From: Amycolatopsis balhimycina FH 1894
GTDB taxonomy: Bacteria; Actinomycetota; Actinomycetes; Mycobacteriales; Pseudonocardiaceae
Direction of reading: 5' to 3'
NCBI RefSeq assembly: GCF_000384295.1
Contig: NZ_KB913037.1
Coordinates: forward strand, 8,247,533-8,311,532
Length of the DNA stretch: 64,000 bases
Of this stretch, positions 13,841 to 23,524 are shown piece after piece (the stretch's first letter is position 1; each line of letters opens with the position of its first letter). The notes under the pieces are model-generated. The model was not told where the DNA came from. It saw only the letters and a list, made by a program, of their open reading frames with translations, and did no database searches. A program made the translations under genes and the position numbers.

Positions 13841-16800
13841 TCACTGGATGAGTTCGGCGAGCCGGGTCGCGTGCGGTGACCGCAGCATCGAGAAGTGGTC
13901 ACCGGGAATCCGGACTAGGTCAACGGAGGTACCTCCCAACTTTTCCCGGGCCTCGGCGGCGAGTTCGGCCGCCCGGGCGGCCGGAAGACCGACGCCGGTG
14001 GCGGTCTCCGGCACGGCGATGACGACGGGGCAGCCGAGGTCCTCGACGACCTGGGGCGAGCGGGCGATCTCGCAGTTGGCGAGGTAGGTCTCGTACGCGC
14101 TCGCGCGGCTTTCCCCGGACAGGCGCCCGGCGCCGCCGCCCAGGTCCAGCAGGGTCGTGAACTCGGCTTCGCCCGAGGTGTCGGCGGCGGGGCCGCCGAC
14201 GGGCTCGCCGTCGACGAGCACGAGCCGCCGCAGGGTGCGCCCGCGGCGCCGGAGCTCGACGGCGAGCGAATAGGCGACCATGGCGCCGAACGAGTGCCCG
14301 ACGAGGGTCAGATCGCCTTCCGGCTGGGCCCGCTCGACCTGGCCGGCGAGGTCGAGGGCCACTTCGACCACGTCGGTCCGGCCCGCTTCGCCCGCCGCGC
14401 GGGTCGGCGACGCGAGTGTGACGAGCCCGCCCGGCAGCGCGCTTTCCAGGTCGGGTGCGCCGTCGAGCCGCCCGAAGATGCCGGCGACGTAGAACACCGT
14501 GCCGGTGCCCGTGGCCGCCGGGGTGGCGCGCGGACCGAGCGCTTCGGCGGCTTCGGCCAGCGTCGGTGCGTCGGACAGGTCGTTCAGCGGCACCCGCAGG
14601 CCGCTCTCGCGCTCGATGGCCGCGCGGACCTCGATGAGGTCGAGGGAGTCGACGCCGTTGTCGGCCAGCGACCGGTCCGCTGCCAGCTCGCCGGCCGCCA
14701 CCCCGAGCACGGAGGCCACCGCCCAGCGCACGACGTCGTCGCCGGGGCCGGGCCGGCCGGGCGCGATGGCCTCGGCCGGCCGCGGCGCGGCGTCCGGTGC
14801 CGGCACGTCGTCGGGCCGGGCCGGGAGCATCGCGGTGCGGAACGGGTGCCGGCGCAGCGCCGGCGCGCCCAGGTCGGCGGCGATGGCGACCCCGCCGGTC
14901 CGGCAGGCCCGGTCCAGCTCGGGCAGGAGCACCGCCGGGGGCGCCGGCCGCTCGCCCGCCCGGCGCAGGTCGTCGTTCAGCCCGAGCCGCGCGGTGATGC
15001 CCACGCCGTCCCACGGGCCCCACTGCACCGACGAGACACCCGGGCCGGCGGCCAGGCCGTCCAGGTAGGCGCACGCCATGCCGTGCGCGGCCTGGCCGGC
15101 GTTGCCGAGCAGCACACTGGTCGAGCTGAACAGCACGAGCCGGGCACCGGTGCCGGCGAAGGCCTCGCGGATGTGGTGGCTGCCGCGGACCTTCGGGCGC
15201 AGCACGGCCGCGAGGTCGTCGTCGCCGACGCCGTCGATCGTGCCGTCGCGCAGGACCGCCGCGAGGTTGAGGACCAGGGGCTTCGCCGAGCCGGTCCGCA
15301 CCCGCTCGGCCACCGCGCGGACGTCGTCGAAGTCGCCGACGTCGGCGGTCAGGCAAGCCACGTCGGCGCCGGAGTCCGCGAGCCGGGCGGCGAACCGGCC
15401 GGTCGCCTCGTCGGGCGCGGACCGGCTCACCAGCCACACCCGCCGGACACCGTGCCGGGTGACGAACCAGTCCGTGACGGCGTGGGCGAGGTCGCTCCGG
15501 GCCCCGAACACCACCAGAGCGTCGTGGTCCGGCGGCTCGTCCGCCGCAGCAGGCGGGACGGCTTCGACCGCGGGCAGCAGCAGCCTGCCTCCGGAGATCC
15601 TGGCGTTGACGTGGGACGCGCGGTGCGTCAGCAGCGTCCGCACCTGCCGGGCCGTCTCCTCGGCGGGCACAGGGCCGTCCACGGCCAGGGACACCGTCCG
15701 GACGCGGCGGTCCTCCGACGCCGCGATCCGGGCCAGTGCCGCGGCCATCGAGCCCGCGGGTGTCAGGTCGCCGGCCCCGTCCGGCGTGGCGAGCACGAGG
15801 GTGGCCAGGCCGGGGACCTCTTCGGCCCGCCGGACCGCCTGGAGCAGCGCGGCGGCGTACCACTCGGCCGTGTCGGCGTCCAGGTCGCCGAGCCCGAACC
15901 GCAGCACGACCGTCGCCGCGTCGTCCGCGTGGGACAGCCGGTCGGCGACGTCCACCCCGGGCGCCACGTCCACGACGGCCGGCTCGGACTGTCCGGCGGC
16001 CAGGGGATTGGCGCAGACGAACAGCCCTTCGTCCGCCGCGACGTCCTCCATGGACAGTCCGCCGCAGGCGCGCAGCAGGTCGACCCGCGCGAACCGGTCG
16101 CGCAGCACGGCGTCCCAGCGTTCCCCGGTGAGCAGCGGGTGGTCCGTCCGGATGTCGTCGTCGAACGACCACCAGCTGTCGAGCAGCCCGAAGGTCAGGT
16201 CGACCCAGGCCAGCGCCTTGAGGTCTTCGACGAGCAGGAGCGTCCCGTGCGGCGCGAGCCGCCCGGCGAGCCGGTCCAGGGTGCGTCCGACGTCCCGGGT
16301 GGCGTGGATGACGTCCACCGCCACCACGACGTCGTAGCCGTCGCCCAGCGCGGCGACCGACTCGTCCGAGTCGAGGTCGGCGGTCGCCGTGCGGAACCCG
16401 GGCCGGTGCCCGAACCGCTCGCCGGCGAGCCGGGTCAGCCCTTCGCTGAGGTCGGTGAAGGTGTAGTCGGCTGACGCGCCGAGCTCGTCCAGCGCGGCGA
16501 GGACGCCTTCGGTGGAGGCACCGGTCCCGCCACCCACCTCGAGGACCTTCAGCGGCCGGGGTGACTGGGCGGACGCCAGGGAGGCGAGCACGCCCGCCAG
16601 CGCGGTGTTGAGCCGGTTCAGCAGGAACGACCGCTGGTAGTACGTCCGCAGCAGGTCCGGGCCGGATCCGCCGAACAGGATGTTTTCGCCGTCGAGCGAG
16701 CCGTCGAAGAACCGGGGCAGCAGGCCGGCGCAGTTGCGCACGATGGACCATTCGGCGTCCACGGCTTCGGTCGCGCCGGTCTTCTCGACTTCCGCCGCCG

Positions 16801-19800
16801 GCCGGTCGAGCAGCCGCTCGAACGCCTTCAGCCGCCGGGCCGCGACCGTGGTGTCCCCGCCCGCGCGGGTCAGGTAGTCCCGCCCGCCCGCCGTGTCGAG
16901 CACGCGCACGGCGTGGTTTTCCAGCTCCCGGATCCGTTCCTGGTACCGCACGACTTCCTCGTCCGGCGCGGACAGCGCCGTGCGGGTCTCGTCGAGTGCC
17001 GCGGCGACCGCGTCCGGCAGTTCGCCGCCGACGGGCACGTGGGCGCGCCAGCCGAGCCGGTAAGCCACTTCGCCGTCCGGCCGCACGGTCTGGAAGCGGA
17101 CGCCGTCGAGCTCGGCGAGCACGTCCCCGGTTTCGCCCGTCAACGTGCCGGCCGCCGTCGTCCGTCCTTTCGCGACAGTCACGCGGGTCGCCGGGTCCGG
17201 GACCGCGCGCAGCCGGGCCCAGGCGACGTGGGCGGGCATCCGGATGTCGGCGTCCCCGCCGCCGTCGAGCACGTCCGCGAGCTGGAGCACGCCGTCGACG
17301 GCGGCCACCTCGCCGGCGCCGATCCCGAGCCGGGTGTGCGGGCCGCCCGGCCCGGCCGGCCGCCAGGCCGCCGACGCCGCCGTTTCGCCGACGGTGATCT
17401 CCGCGAGGCCGTGGTAGGCGGGGCCGTAGGAGAGGCCTTGCCGCTCGAACCGCCGGTAGAACCCTTCGGGGTCCGCCGGTTCGCCGGGCTCGTCCGGCGT
17501 CTCGACCGTGCGGGTCTCGTCGGTGAGCAGGGCGGCGGCGTTGCGCGTCCAGTCCTGGCCGGGGCGTCGCGTCCAGAGGACGCACTCGGCGGGCGAGCGC
17601 GAGTCCACCGAAACCCGGGCCTCGACGACCTCGGTCTCCGTCTCGAAGGTGACGGGCCGCTCGAACGAGACGTCCGCCAGCAGGACGTCCGTCGCTTCCG
17701 GACGGACACTCCGGCCGATCTTCGCGAAGAGGCGCAGGATGCCCGCGGCCGGAACGACCCAGCGGGCGCCGACCCGGTGTCCGCGGATCCAGTCCTCTTC
17801 GGACGGTGAAAGGGTGAACGGCACGTCGGCGGACAACGTCTCCGCGAGCGGTCCGCGACGCGCGACGGGGCCCTGCGGCCGGATTTCCTCACGGTCGAAG
17901 GGGTAGGACGGCAACGGGATCAGTCCGCCGGCCGGCACACGGTCGAGCGCGCCCCAGTCGAGCGGGCGGCCGGCCCGGTACCGGGCCGCGGCGAGCTTCC
18001 CGAGGTAGCCGGGGACGGACTTCTTCAGCTCGGCCACCTGCTCCGGCGCCGTCCCGGCGGCTGCCGCGGCGCGCACCAGCCGCGAGAGCGTCGAGGAGAA
18101 CCCGATCTCGACGACGAGCGGCGGGTGCTCCGAGCGGCGGAGGATGGTCCCGGCGGCGGCGTGGAAGTCGACCGGGGAGGTCAGCTGGGTCGTCCAGTAC
18201 CGCAGGTCGGGCGGCTGGGGTGCGGTGGCGTACGCCGCGTTCGAGCCGACGAACGCCACCGCGGGTGAGCGGGCTTCGAGCGGGGGCACGGCGCGGCCGA
18301 GCCGGTCGGCGGCCTCGGCCATCAGGCGGCTGTGGAACGGCTTGCCGACGGGCAGCGGCGTCAGGTGGATGTCCGCCGCCGCCGCGGCCCGGCGCAGGGC
18401 GGCCAGCTGCGACTCGTCGCCGGCCAGGACGACCTGCGCCGGCCCGTTGACCGCCGCGACGTCGAGATCCAGCTCCGCCGCCAGCTCCCGGGCGCGGTCC
18501 GGGGTGCAGCGGGCCTGGGCCATGAACCCGCCGGACGCGGAGTCCATCAGCACGCAGCGGGCCGCGACCAGCGCGACCGCGTCCGGCTCGGTCAGCAGGT
18601 CCGCGCACACGGCGGCGGTGATCTCGCCGAGGCTGTGCCCGGTGACGACGTCGGGGGCGCAGCCGAACGACCGCAGCAGGCCGGCCAGGGCCAGCTGGAA
18701 GGAGAACTGCAGGACCTGTTCCCGGATCGTGCAGGGGTCGCCGCAGGCGCCGCCGGCGGGATCCACCGGCCGCGCCGGGTCGCCGGCGCGCCTGCCGACG
18801 TGCCGGTCGAACACGTCCGGCCCGAGCCGCTCGGCGAACGCGTCGAGCAGGGCCGGGAACCGCGTCGCGAACACCGGCCAGCCGCCGAGCTCGGCGACGA
18901 CGTCCCAGGAGAATCCGCTGCCCTGTCCCGGGAACGCCCACACGGTCTCGCCCGCCACGCTCGCGGCCGGGACTTCGCACACCCGCGGCGTCCCGTCGCC
19001 GTGGACGAGCACGCCCCGGTGCTCGGCGAAGTGCCGGCGTCCCTCGGTGAGCGTGCGGACGACGCCCGCGGCGGGCAGCTGCCCGGCTTCGTGGCCGAGC
19101 CGCTCACCCAGCCGCCGCGCCAGTTCGTCGAAGGAATCCCGGCTCCGGCCGCTGACCGGCAGGTACAGCGGTCCGGTCCGGTCATCGAGGGTCTCCGCCG
19201 CCGCGGTGTCCCGGACCGGCGCGGGGGAGCGGACGACGACGTGGCAGTTCGCGCCACCCATGCCGAACGAGCTGACGCCACCGCGGACGGGCCGGTCGTC
19301 GGGCAGCTTGTGGCTTTCGCCCGTCACCGTGAACCGGCCGGAGCCCGCCAGGTCCGGGTGCAGCCCGGAAAAGCCGTAGGTGCCGGGGAAGAGCCGGTAC
19401 CGCACGGCCAGGCACGCCTTGATGAACCCGGCGACGCCCGCCGCCTCGTCGAGGTGGCCGACGTGGCCCTTGACCGACCCGACCAGGCACGGCGCCTCGC
19501 CGGGACCGCTGAGCCGCGACGCCAGGAGGCCGTTCCACTCGATGACGTCCCCGATCGCGGTGCCCGTCCCGTGCGCCTCGACGAAGTCGACGGCCGGGTC
19601 CGAGGTGCCGAGCGCGGTGTCGATGAGCCGGGTCTGCGACTCGGGGTTGGGTGCGCTGAAACTGCCCTTGACCGAGCCGTCGTGGTTGGTGGCACTGCCG
19701 GCGATCTCGGCGTACACCGTGTTCTCGCCGGTACGGGCGTCGGTGGCGCGTTTGAGGACGACGACCCCCGCGCCGTTGCCGAAGACGGTCCCGTCCGCGT

Positions 19801-22800
19801 CCTTGTCGAAGGGGCGGCACACGCCGTGGCGGCTGCGGACCGAGCCGTCGACGTACTCGTACCCCTCCGGCTGCGGATAGATGATCGACACGCCGCCCGC
19901 CAGCGCGAGGTCACACTCCCCGGCCAGCAGCGCCCGGCGGGCGACGTGCACGGCAGTGAGCGACGTCGCGCAGGCGGCCTGCACGACGACGCTGGGCCCG
20001 GTCAGGCCGAGCCGGTAGGACACGGTCGAGGTGAGGTAGTTGCGGTCGGTGCCGAGCCGCTCCGGCAGCGTGTTGTGCTCCAGGAACGGGGTTTCGTCGC
20101 CGGCCAGCCGCCTCGGCTCGACCTCGTTGAGCAGGTAGGTGCTCAGCCCGGCGCCCGCGAAGACGCCGACGTGCTTGCCTTCGAGCCCCTCCACTTCGCC
20201 CGCGTCCTCCAGCGCGGTCCAGCAGAGCTCGAGGAACACCCGCAGCTGCGGGTCCATCCGGCGGGCCTCGGCCGGGCTGATCCCGAAGAACCGGCGGTCG
20301 AACCGGTCCACGTCGGCCAGGTGCCCTTGCGCCCGGACGAACGTTCCGTCCGGCTCCGGCGCCGCCACCGCGGACGTCCCGTCGAGCAGGTTCCGCCAGA
20401 AGGTGGCGGCGTCCGGCGCTCCGGGGAACCGGGCCGCCAGCCCGACGACGGCGACGTCGTCTTCGCTGTCCGGTGCGCGCCGGACGACGGTGTTACCGCT
20501 GCGGGTCGGCCCGTCCAGCGCCCGCTGCAGGTCCCCGATGACCGGGTGGCGGAAGAAGTCGGCGACCGACAGGCCGGGGTGGTCCCGGCCGAGGCGGGCC
20601 GCCAGCGACATCAGGCTGATCGAGTCCAGCCCGGCGTCGAGGAACCGCGATTCCGCGGTCACGTCGGGGTTTCCGGTCAGCTCGCGCACGGCGGCCAGCA
20701 CGGCCGAACCGGTCGTGTCTCCGCCGCCGGCGGGCGTACCGTCCGCCGGGGCCGCGCCGAGCCGCTTGGCCAGCTTCGTGATCTCGCGCAGGTCGGGCTT
20801 GAAGTTCGCCAGCCGGGGGAGCGAGGGCACGAAGAACAGCTCGAACTCGTAGCCGTCGCCGAGGGTTCCGGCGACCCGGTCCCGGATCGGGCCGGGGTCG
20901 AGTTCGGCGCTGGGGTCCTGTTTCGTGGCGAGGACGGCGATCTTCGCCGAGCCGGCGGCCAGCGGGTAGTGCACGGCGACGGCGTCGGCCACTCCGGCGG
21001 CGGCGGACGTCTCCGCTTCGAGTGCCTCGAGGTTCACGCGAAAGCCACGCTGCTTGATCACCCGGCTGTCGCGGCCGAGGATGTGCAGCCGGCCGTCCCG
21101 GTCGGTGTAGCCGACGTCGCCGGTGACGATTTCGCGCGAGCCGAGCCGGACCACCACCGCGCCGCTGAGCGTCGCGGGCAGGTCCGTGTCGTGCCCGCCG
21201 ACCACCCGGACCCGGACGCCGTCGACGGGCAGGCCGACCGGCGGCCGGTCCGGCCAGTCCTCCGGCGGCCCGGTCAGCTGGTGGCTGGTGACGTCCTGGG
21301 TCTCGGACATGCCGTAGAGGTTGACCAGCCGGGCCCGGGTCCGGCCGAACCACGCGCGGATCTCGGGCGTGATCTGCAGGGCGCCCCCGGCGACGAAGAC
21401 TTCCTTGAGCTCGGGCGTCGGGAGGCCGGCGGCCAGCGCCGATTCCGCCACGGGACGCAGGAGCACGGTCGGCAGGTACACCTTCTCGACCGCGGCCGAG
21501 CCGAGCAGTTCGAGCAGCCGCCGCGGGTCTTCGCGGGCTCCCTCGTCGCCCGCCACGAGGGTGCCGCCGCCGCACAGCGTCGCGTAGATGACGTGGTAGG
21601 CGATGTCGAAGGAGAGCTTCGAGAACTGCAGCATCCGCCGGGGCGCGGGGAACGTCCGCAGGTGCCACGCGATCAGCGCGTTGAACTCCGCGCGGGGGAA
21701 GGGGATCGGCTTCGGCTGCCCGGTGGTGCCGGAGGTCAGCGTGATGTACAGCGGGGCCTCCGGCTCGGGCTCCGGCGCCGTCCCGTGGGCGCCGACGACG
21801 ACCCGGTACGCCCCGAACGGTCCCTCGATCAGCTCCTCGTCCTCGCGCCGCCGGACGCTCTGCAACGCCTCGCCCGGCAGGCGGATGACCGCCCCGACAC
21901 CGTCCACACCGGACAGTGCGCGCCGGGCGGCGGCCCGGCCGCGGTCCAGCCGCAGCACGGTGGCGCCGGCCAGGTGCACCCCCAGCACGCAGGCGATCTC
22001 GGCGGGGTGCTTGGCGCCGGTCACCGCGACCACCCGGTGCCCGGGCGGCAGCCGGCGGCCGAGGAAGTGGGCGAGCGCCGAGGCGTGCGACCACAACTGC
22101 CCGTAGGACACCGTGCCGGTGCCGGGCACGTCGATCGCCACGGCGTCGGGCCGGGCCCCGGCGACGGCGGCGAACCGGGCGAGGACGTCGGTGTCGTCCG
22201 GCCGGGCGGCGGGCGCCTCGGCGGCGGGTTCTCCCGGCGTGCCGAGCAGTTGCGCGCCGAGGTGGGCGAGCACCTCGGGACCGACCACAGTGGACTCCAG
22301 GGCGACGCGCAGCCTGCCGTCGCGGTCCCGCCAGTGGTTGACCACCAGGGCGTACGGCGTGCGGCTGACGGCCGGCTCCGACACCGCGCCGACGAGGTCG
22401 CCGCGGAGGGTGAACAGCGTCCTCGGCACGAGCAGCACGTCGAACGGGTGGTCCGGGTCGGCCACCTTCCGGAACCCCTCGTCGGCCATGACCAGCTGGA
22501 AGGGCACCCCCGACAGCGCCTGCGCCCGTTCGTACTCGCCGTCCGCCCACGGCCGCGCCGTCCCGCCGTCCGGTCCGTCGCCTGATTCGTCGTCCGGTCC
22601 GTCGTCCGATCCGAGCACGGCGATCCCCGGGTTGCCGAAGTAGCCGATCCGCCGGTCCTGCCCGGGCGTGCAGCCGTCGAACGGGATCGCGACGAGCAGC
22701 TGCTCGTCCGGCACCAGGGGCGCGGTGGCCGTCCGCAGCCGCTTGAGCAGCGTGACCGCGTCCGGCTCGCCGTGCGGGTCCGGCTCGAGCGTGCCGCTCC

Positions 22801-23425
22801 AGCGGTGGCCGCCCGACTCCGGCTCGACGACCCGCCGCCGCAGGTTGCCCGCCTTGGTGATGGCCGACGTCAGGCGCGTGACCTCCGCGGCGGCGTCCGG
22901 CGGCAACGGCGGCTCGGCCAGCAGCTCGCCGAGTTCCGGCGCGGCGGCGGGTTGACCGCCGTCGTCGAGGCCGGCGAGGAACAGTTCCAGCGACCGGTCG
23001 CCGTCGCACACCAGGTGGTGGAACCGGCAGCACAGGTACGTCGCTTCGGGGGTGGTCACCAGGCAGACCGACCACGGCAGCTCGCGGCCGAGATCCCAGG
23101 CCTGGCCGGTGAACTCCGCATACAGCGAGCGCAGCTGCCCGTCGTTCGCGGCCCGCAGGCCGGGCCGCACCGCGTCGCGCACGGCGTCGTGGGGCGGGAG
23201 TGACCGCCACACCGGCTCGCCCGCCGCGTCGACGGTCGCCGACAGCAGCGGGTTCGCCTCGACGACGGGCAGGAGCCGCCGCTGCAGCTCCTCGACCCCG
23301 ATCGGTGCGGTGAGCCGGGCGGCGCAGGCGATCGTCAGGTCCGTGCGCCGGGGGTTCATCGCCTGCATGAACCACATGCGAAGCTGGGACCGGGTGAGAG
23401 CGGTTTCCCTGTTCACGGTGCCCAC
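13841..23425 (-). CDS. Hybrid NRPS-PKS megasynthase, C-A-T-KS-AT-DH-cMT-KR-T-TE (3194 aa)
   Basis: One protein makes a peptide bond, a polyketide extension and the release step. Domains in order: condensation (HHLVCDG, 136-142); adenylation about 425-905 (TSGTTGQPK; unusual NLYGMSETQD and C-terminal FKPDLRE); carrier (Ser935); ketosynthase about 985-1420 with C1152, H1285, H1321; acyltransferase with Ser1598 in GHSLGE and H1698 in GKPFHS, which points to malonyl; dehydratase with H1883 and D2044; C-methyltransferase about 2190-2450 (LEVGGGTGAS); ketoreductase about 2590-2800; carrier (Ser2927); thioesterase (Ser3045 in GHSFG, His3177). The KR seems dead: the glycine-rich loop reads GARSDLA, the catalytic Tyr is His2781 and the Asn is Cys2785. 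No upstream carrier protein is seen to feed the N-terminal C domain. It starts at GTG. Expected product: an acylated amino acid plus one methylated, unreduced C2 unit. Confidence 0.93.
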   Translation of the reverse strand: MGTVNRETALTRSQLRMWFMQAMNPRRTDLTIACAARLTAPIGVEELQRRLLPVVEANPLLSATVDAAGEPVWRSLPPHDAVRDAVRPGLRAANDGQLRSLYAEFTGQAWDLGRELPWSVCLVTTPEATYLCCRFHHLVCDGDRSLELFLAGLDDGGQPAAAPELGELLAEPPLPPDAAAEVTRLTSAITKAGNLRRRVVEPESGGHRWSGTLEPDPHGEPDAVTLLKRLRTATAPLVPDEQLLVAIPFDGCTPGQDRRIGYFGNPGIAVLGSDDGPDDESGDGPDGGTARPWADGEYERAQALSGVPFQLVMADEGFRKVADPDHPFDVLLVPRTLFTLRGDLVGAVSEPAVSRTPYALVVNHWRDRDGRLRVALESTVVGPEVLAHLGAQLLGTPGEPAAEAPAARPDDTDVLARFAAVAGARPDAVAIDVPGTGTVSYGQLWSHASALAHFLGRRLPPGHRVVAVTGAKHPAEIACVLGVHLAGATVLRLDRGRAAARRALSGVDGVGAVIRLPGEALQSVRRREDEELIEGPFGAYRVVVGAHGTAPEPEPEAPLYITLTSGTTGQPKPIPFPRAEFNALIAWHLRTFPAPRRMLQFSKLSFDIAYHVIYATLCGGGTLVAGDEGAREDPRRLLELLGSAAVEKVYLPTVLLRPVAESALAAGLPTPELKEVFVAGGALQITPEIRAWFGRTRARLVNLYGMSETQDVTSHQLTGPPEDWPDRPPVGLPVDGVRVRVVGGHDTDLPATLSGAVVVRLGSREIVTGDVGYTDRDGRLHILGRDSRVIKQRGFRVNLEALEAETSAAAGVADAVAVHYPLAAGSAKIAVLATKQDPSAELDPGPIRDRVAGTLGDGYEFELFFVPSLPRLANFKPDLREITKLAKRLGAAPADGTPAGGGDTTGSAVLAAVRELTGNPDVTAESRFLDAGLDSISLMSLAARLGRDHPGLSVADFFRHPVIGDLQRALDGPTRSGNTVVRRAPDSEDDVAVVGLAARFPGAPDAATFWRNLLDGTSAVAAPEPDGTFVRAQGHLADVDRFDRRFFGISPAEARRMDPQLRVFLELCWTALEDAGEVEGLEGKHVGVFAGAGLSTYLLNEVEPRRLAGDETPFLEHNTLPERLGTDRNYLTSTVSYRLGLTGPSVVVQAACATSLTAVHVARRALLAGECDLALAGGVSIIYPQPEGYEYVDGSVRSRHGVCRPFDKDADGTVFGNGAGVVVLKRATDARTGENTVYAEIAGSATNHDGSVKGSFSAPNPESQTRLIDTALGTSDPAVDFVEAHGTGTAIGDVIEWNGLLASRLSGPGEAPCLVGSVKGHVGHLDEAAGVAGFIKACLAVRYRLFPGTYGFSGLHPDLAGSGRFTVTGESHKLPDDRPVRGGVSSFGMGGANCHVVVRSPAPVRDTAAAETLDDRTGPLYLPVSGRSRDSFDELARRLGERLGHEAGQLPAAGVVRTLTEGRRHFAEHRGVLVHGDGTPRVCEVPAASVAGETVWAFPGQGSGFSWDVVAELGGWPVFATRFPALLDAFAERLGPDVFDRHVGRRAGDPARPVDPAGGACGDPCTIREQVLQFSFQLALAGLLRSFGCAPDVVTGHSLGEITAAVCADLLTEPDAVALVAARCVLMDSASGGFMAQARCTPDRARELAAELDLDVAAVNGPAQVVLAGDESQLAALRRAAAAADIHLTPLPVGKPFHSRLMAEAADRLGRAVPPLEARSPAVAFVGSNAAYATAPQPPDLRYWTTQLTSPVDFHAAAGTILRRSEHPPLVVEIGFSSTLSRLVRAAAAAGTAPEQVAELKKSVPGYLGKLAAARYRAGRPLDWGALDRVPAGGLIPLPSYPFDREEIRPQGPVARRGPLAETLSADVPFTLSPSEEDWIRGHRVGARWVVPAAGILRLFAKIGRSVRPEATDVLLADVSFERPVTFETETEVVEARVSVDSRSPAECVLWTRRPGQDWTRNAAALLTDETRTVETPDEPGEPADPEGFYRRFERQGLSYGPAYHGLAEITVGETAASAAWRPAGPGGPHTRLGIGAGEVAAVDGVLQLADVLDGGGDADIRMPAHVAWARLRAVPDPATRVTVAKGRTTAAGTLTGETGDVLAELDGVRFQTVRPDGEVAYRLGWRAHVPVGGELPDAVAAALDETRTALSAPDEEVVRYQERIRELENHAVRVLDTAGGRDYLTRAGGDTTVAARRLKAFERLLDRPAAEVEKTGATEAVDAEWSIVRNCAGLLPRFFDGSLDGENILFGGSGPDLLRTYYQRSFLLNRLNTALAGVLASLASAQSPRPLKVLEVGGGTGASTEGVLAALDELGASADYTFTDLSEGLTRLAGERFGHRPGFRTATADLDSDESVAALGDGYDVVVAVDVIHATRDVGRTLDRLAGRLAPHGTLLLVEDLKALAWVDLTFGLLDSWWSFDDDIRTDHPLLTGERWDAVLRDRFARVDLLRACGGLSMEDVAADEGLFVCANPLAAGQSEPAVVDVAPGVDVADRLSHADDAATVVLRFGLGDLDADTAEWYAAALLQAVRRAEEVPGLATLVLATPDGAGDLTPAGSMAAALARIAASEDRRVRTVSLAVDGPVPAEETARQVRTLLTHRASHVNARISGGRLLLPAVEAVPPAAADEPPDHDALVVFGARSDLAHAVTDWFVTRHGVRRVWLVSRSAPDEATGRFAARLADSGADVACLTADVGDFDDVRAVAERVRTGSAKPLVLNLAAVLRDGTIDGVGDDDLAAVLRPKVRGSHHIREAFAGTGARLVLFSSTSVLLGNAGQAAHGMACAYLDGLAAGPGVSSVQWGPWDGVGITARLGLNDDLRRAGERPAPPAVLLPELDRACRTGGVAIAADLGAPALRRHPFRTAMLPARPDDVPAPDAAPRPAEAIAPGRPGPGDDVVRWAVASVLGVAAGELAADRSLADNGVDSLDLIEVRAAIERESGLRVPLNDLSDAPTLAEAAEALGPRATPAATGTGTVFYVAGIFGRLDGAPDLESALPGGLVTLASPTRAAGEAGRTDVVEVALDLAGQVERAQPEGDLTLVGHSFGAMVAYSLAVELRRRGRTLRRLVLVDGEPVGGPAADTSGEAEFTTLLDLGGGAGRLSGESRASAYETYLANCEIARSPQVVEDLGCPVVIAVPETATGVGLPAARAAELAAEAREKLGGTSVDLVRIPGDHFSMLRSPHATRLAELIQ

Positions 23426-23524
23426 TTTCGTTGCTCGTGCGCCTGAGGGGGAGTTGGGAGGAAGTGTGCGCGGGACGCCGTCACCACGGCGTCACAGCGC
23501 CACTGGACCGGCCACTGTGGACGG

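Noticed and set aside
18332..22585. 1417-codon plus-strand frame opposite the hybrid synthase
   Set aside because: Antisense to conserved KS, AT and A domains; translation is low-complexity.
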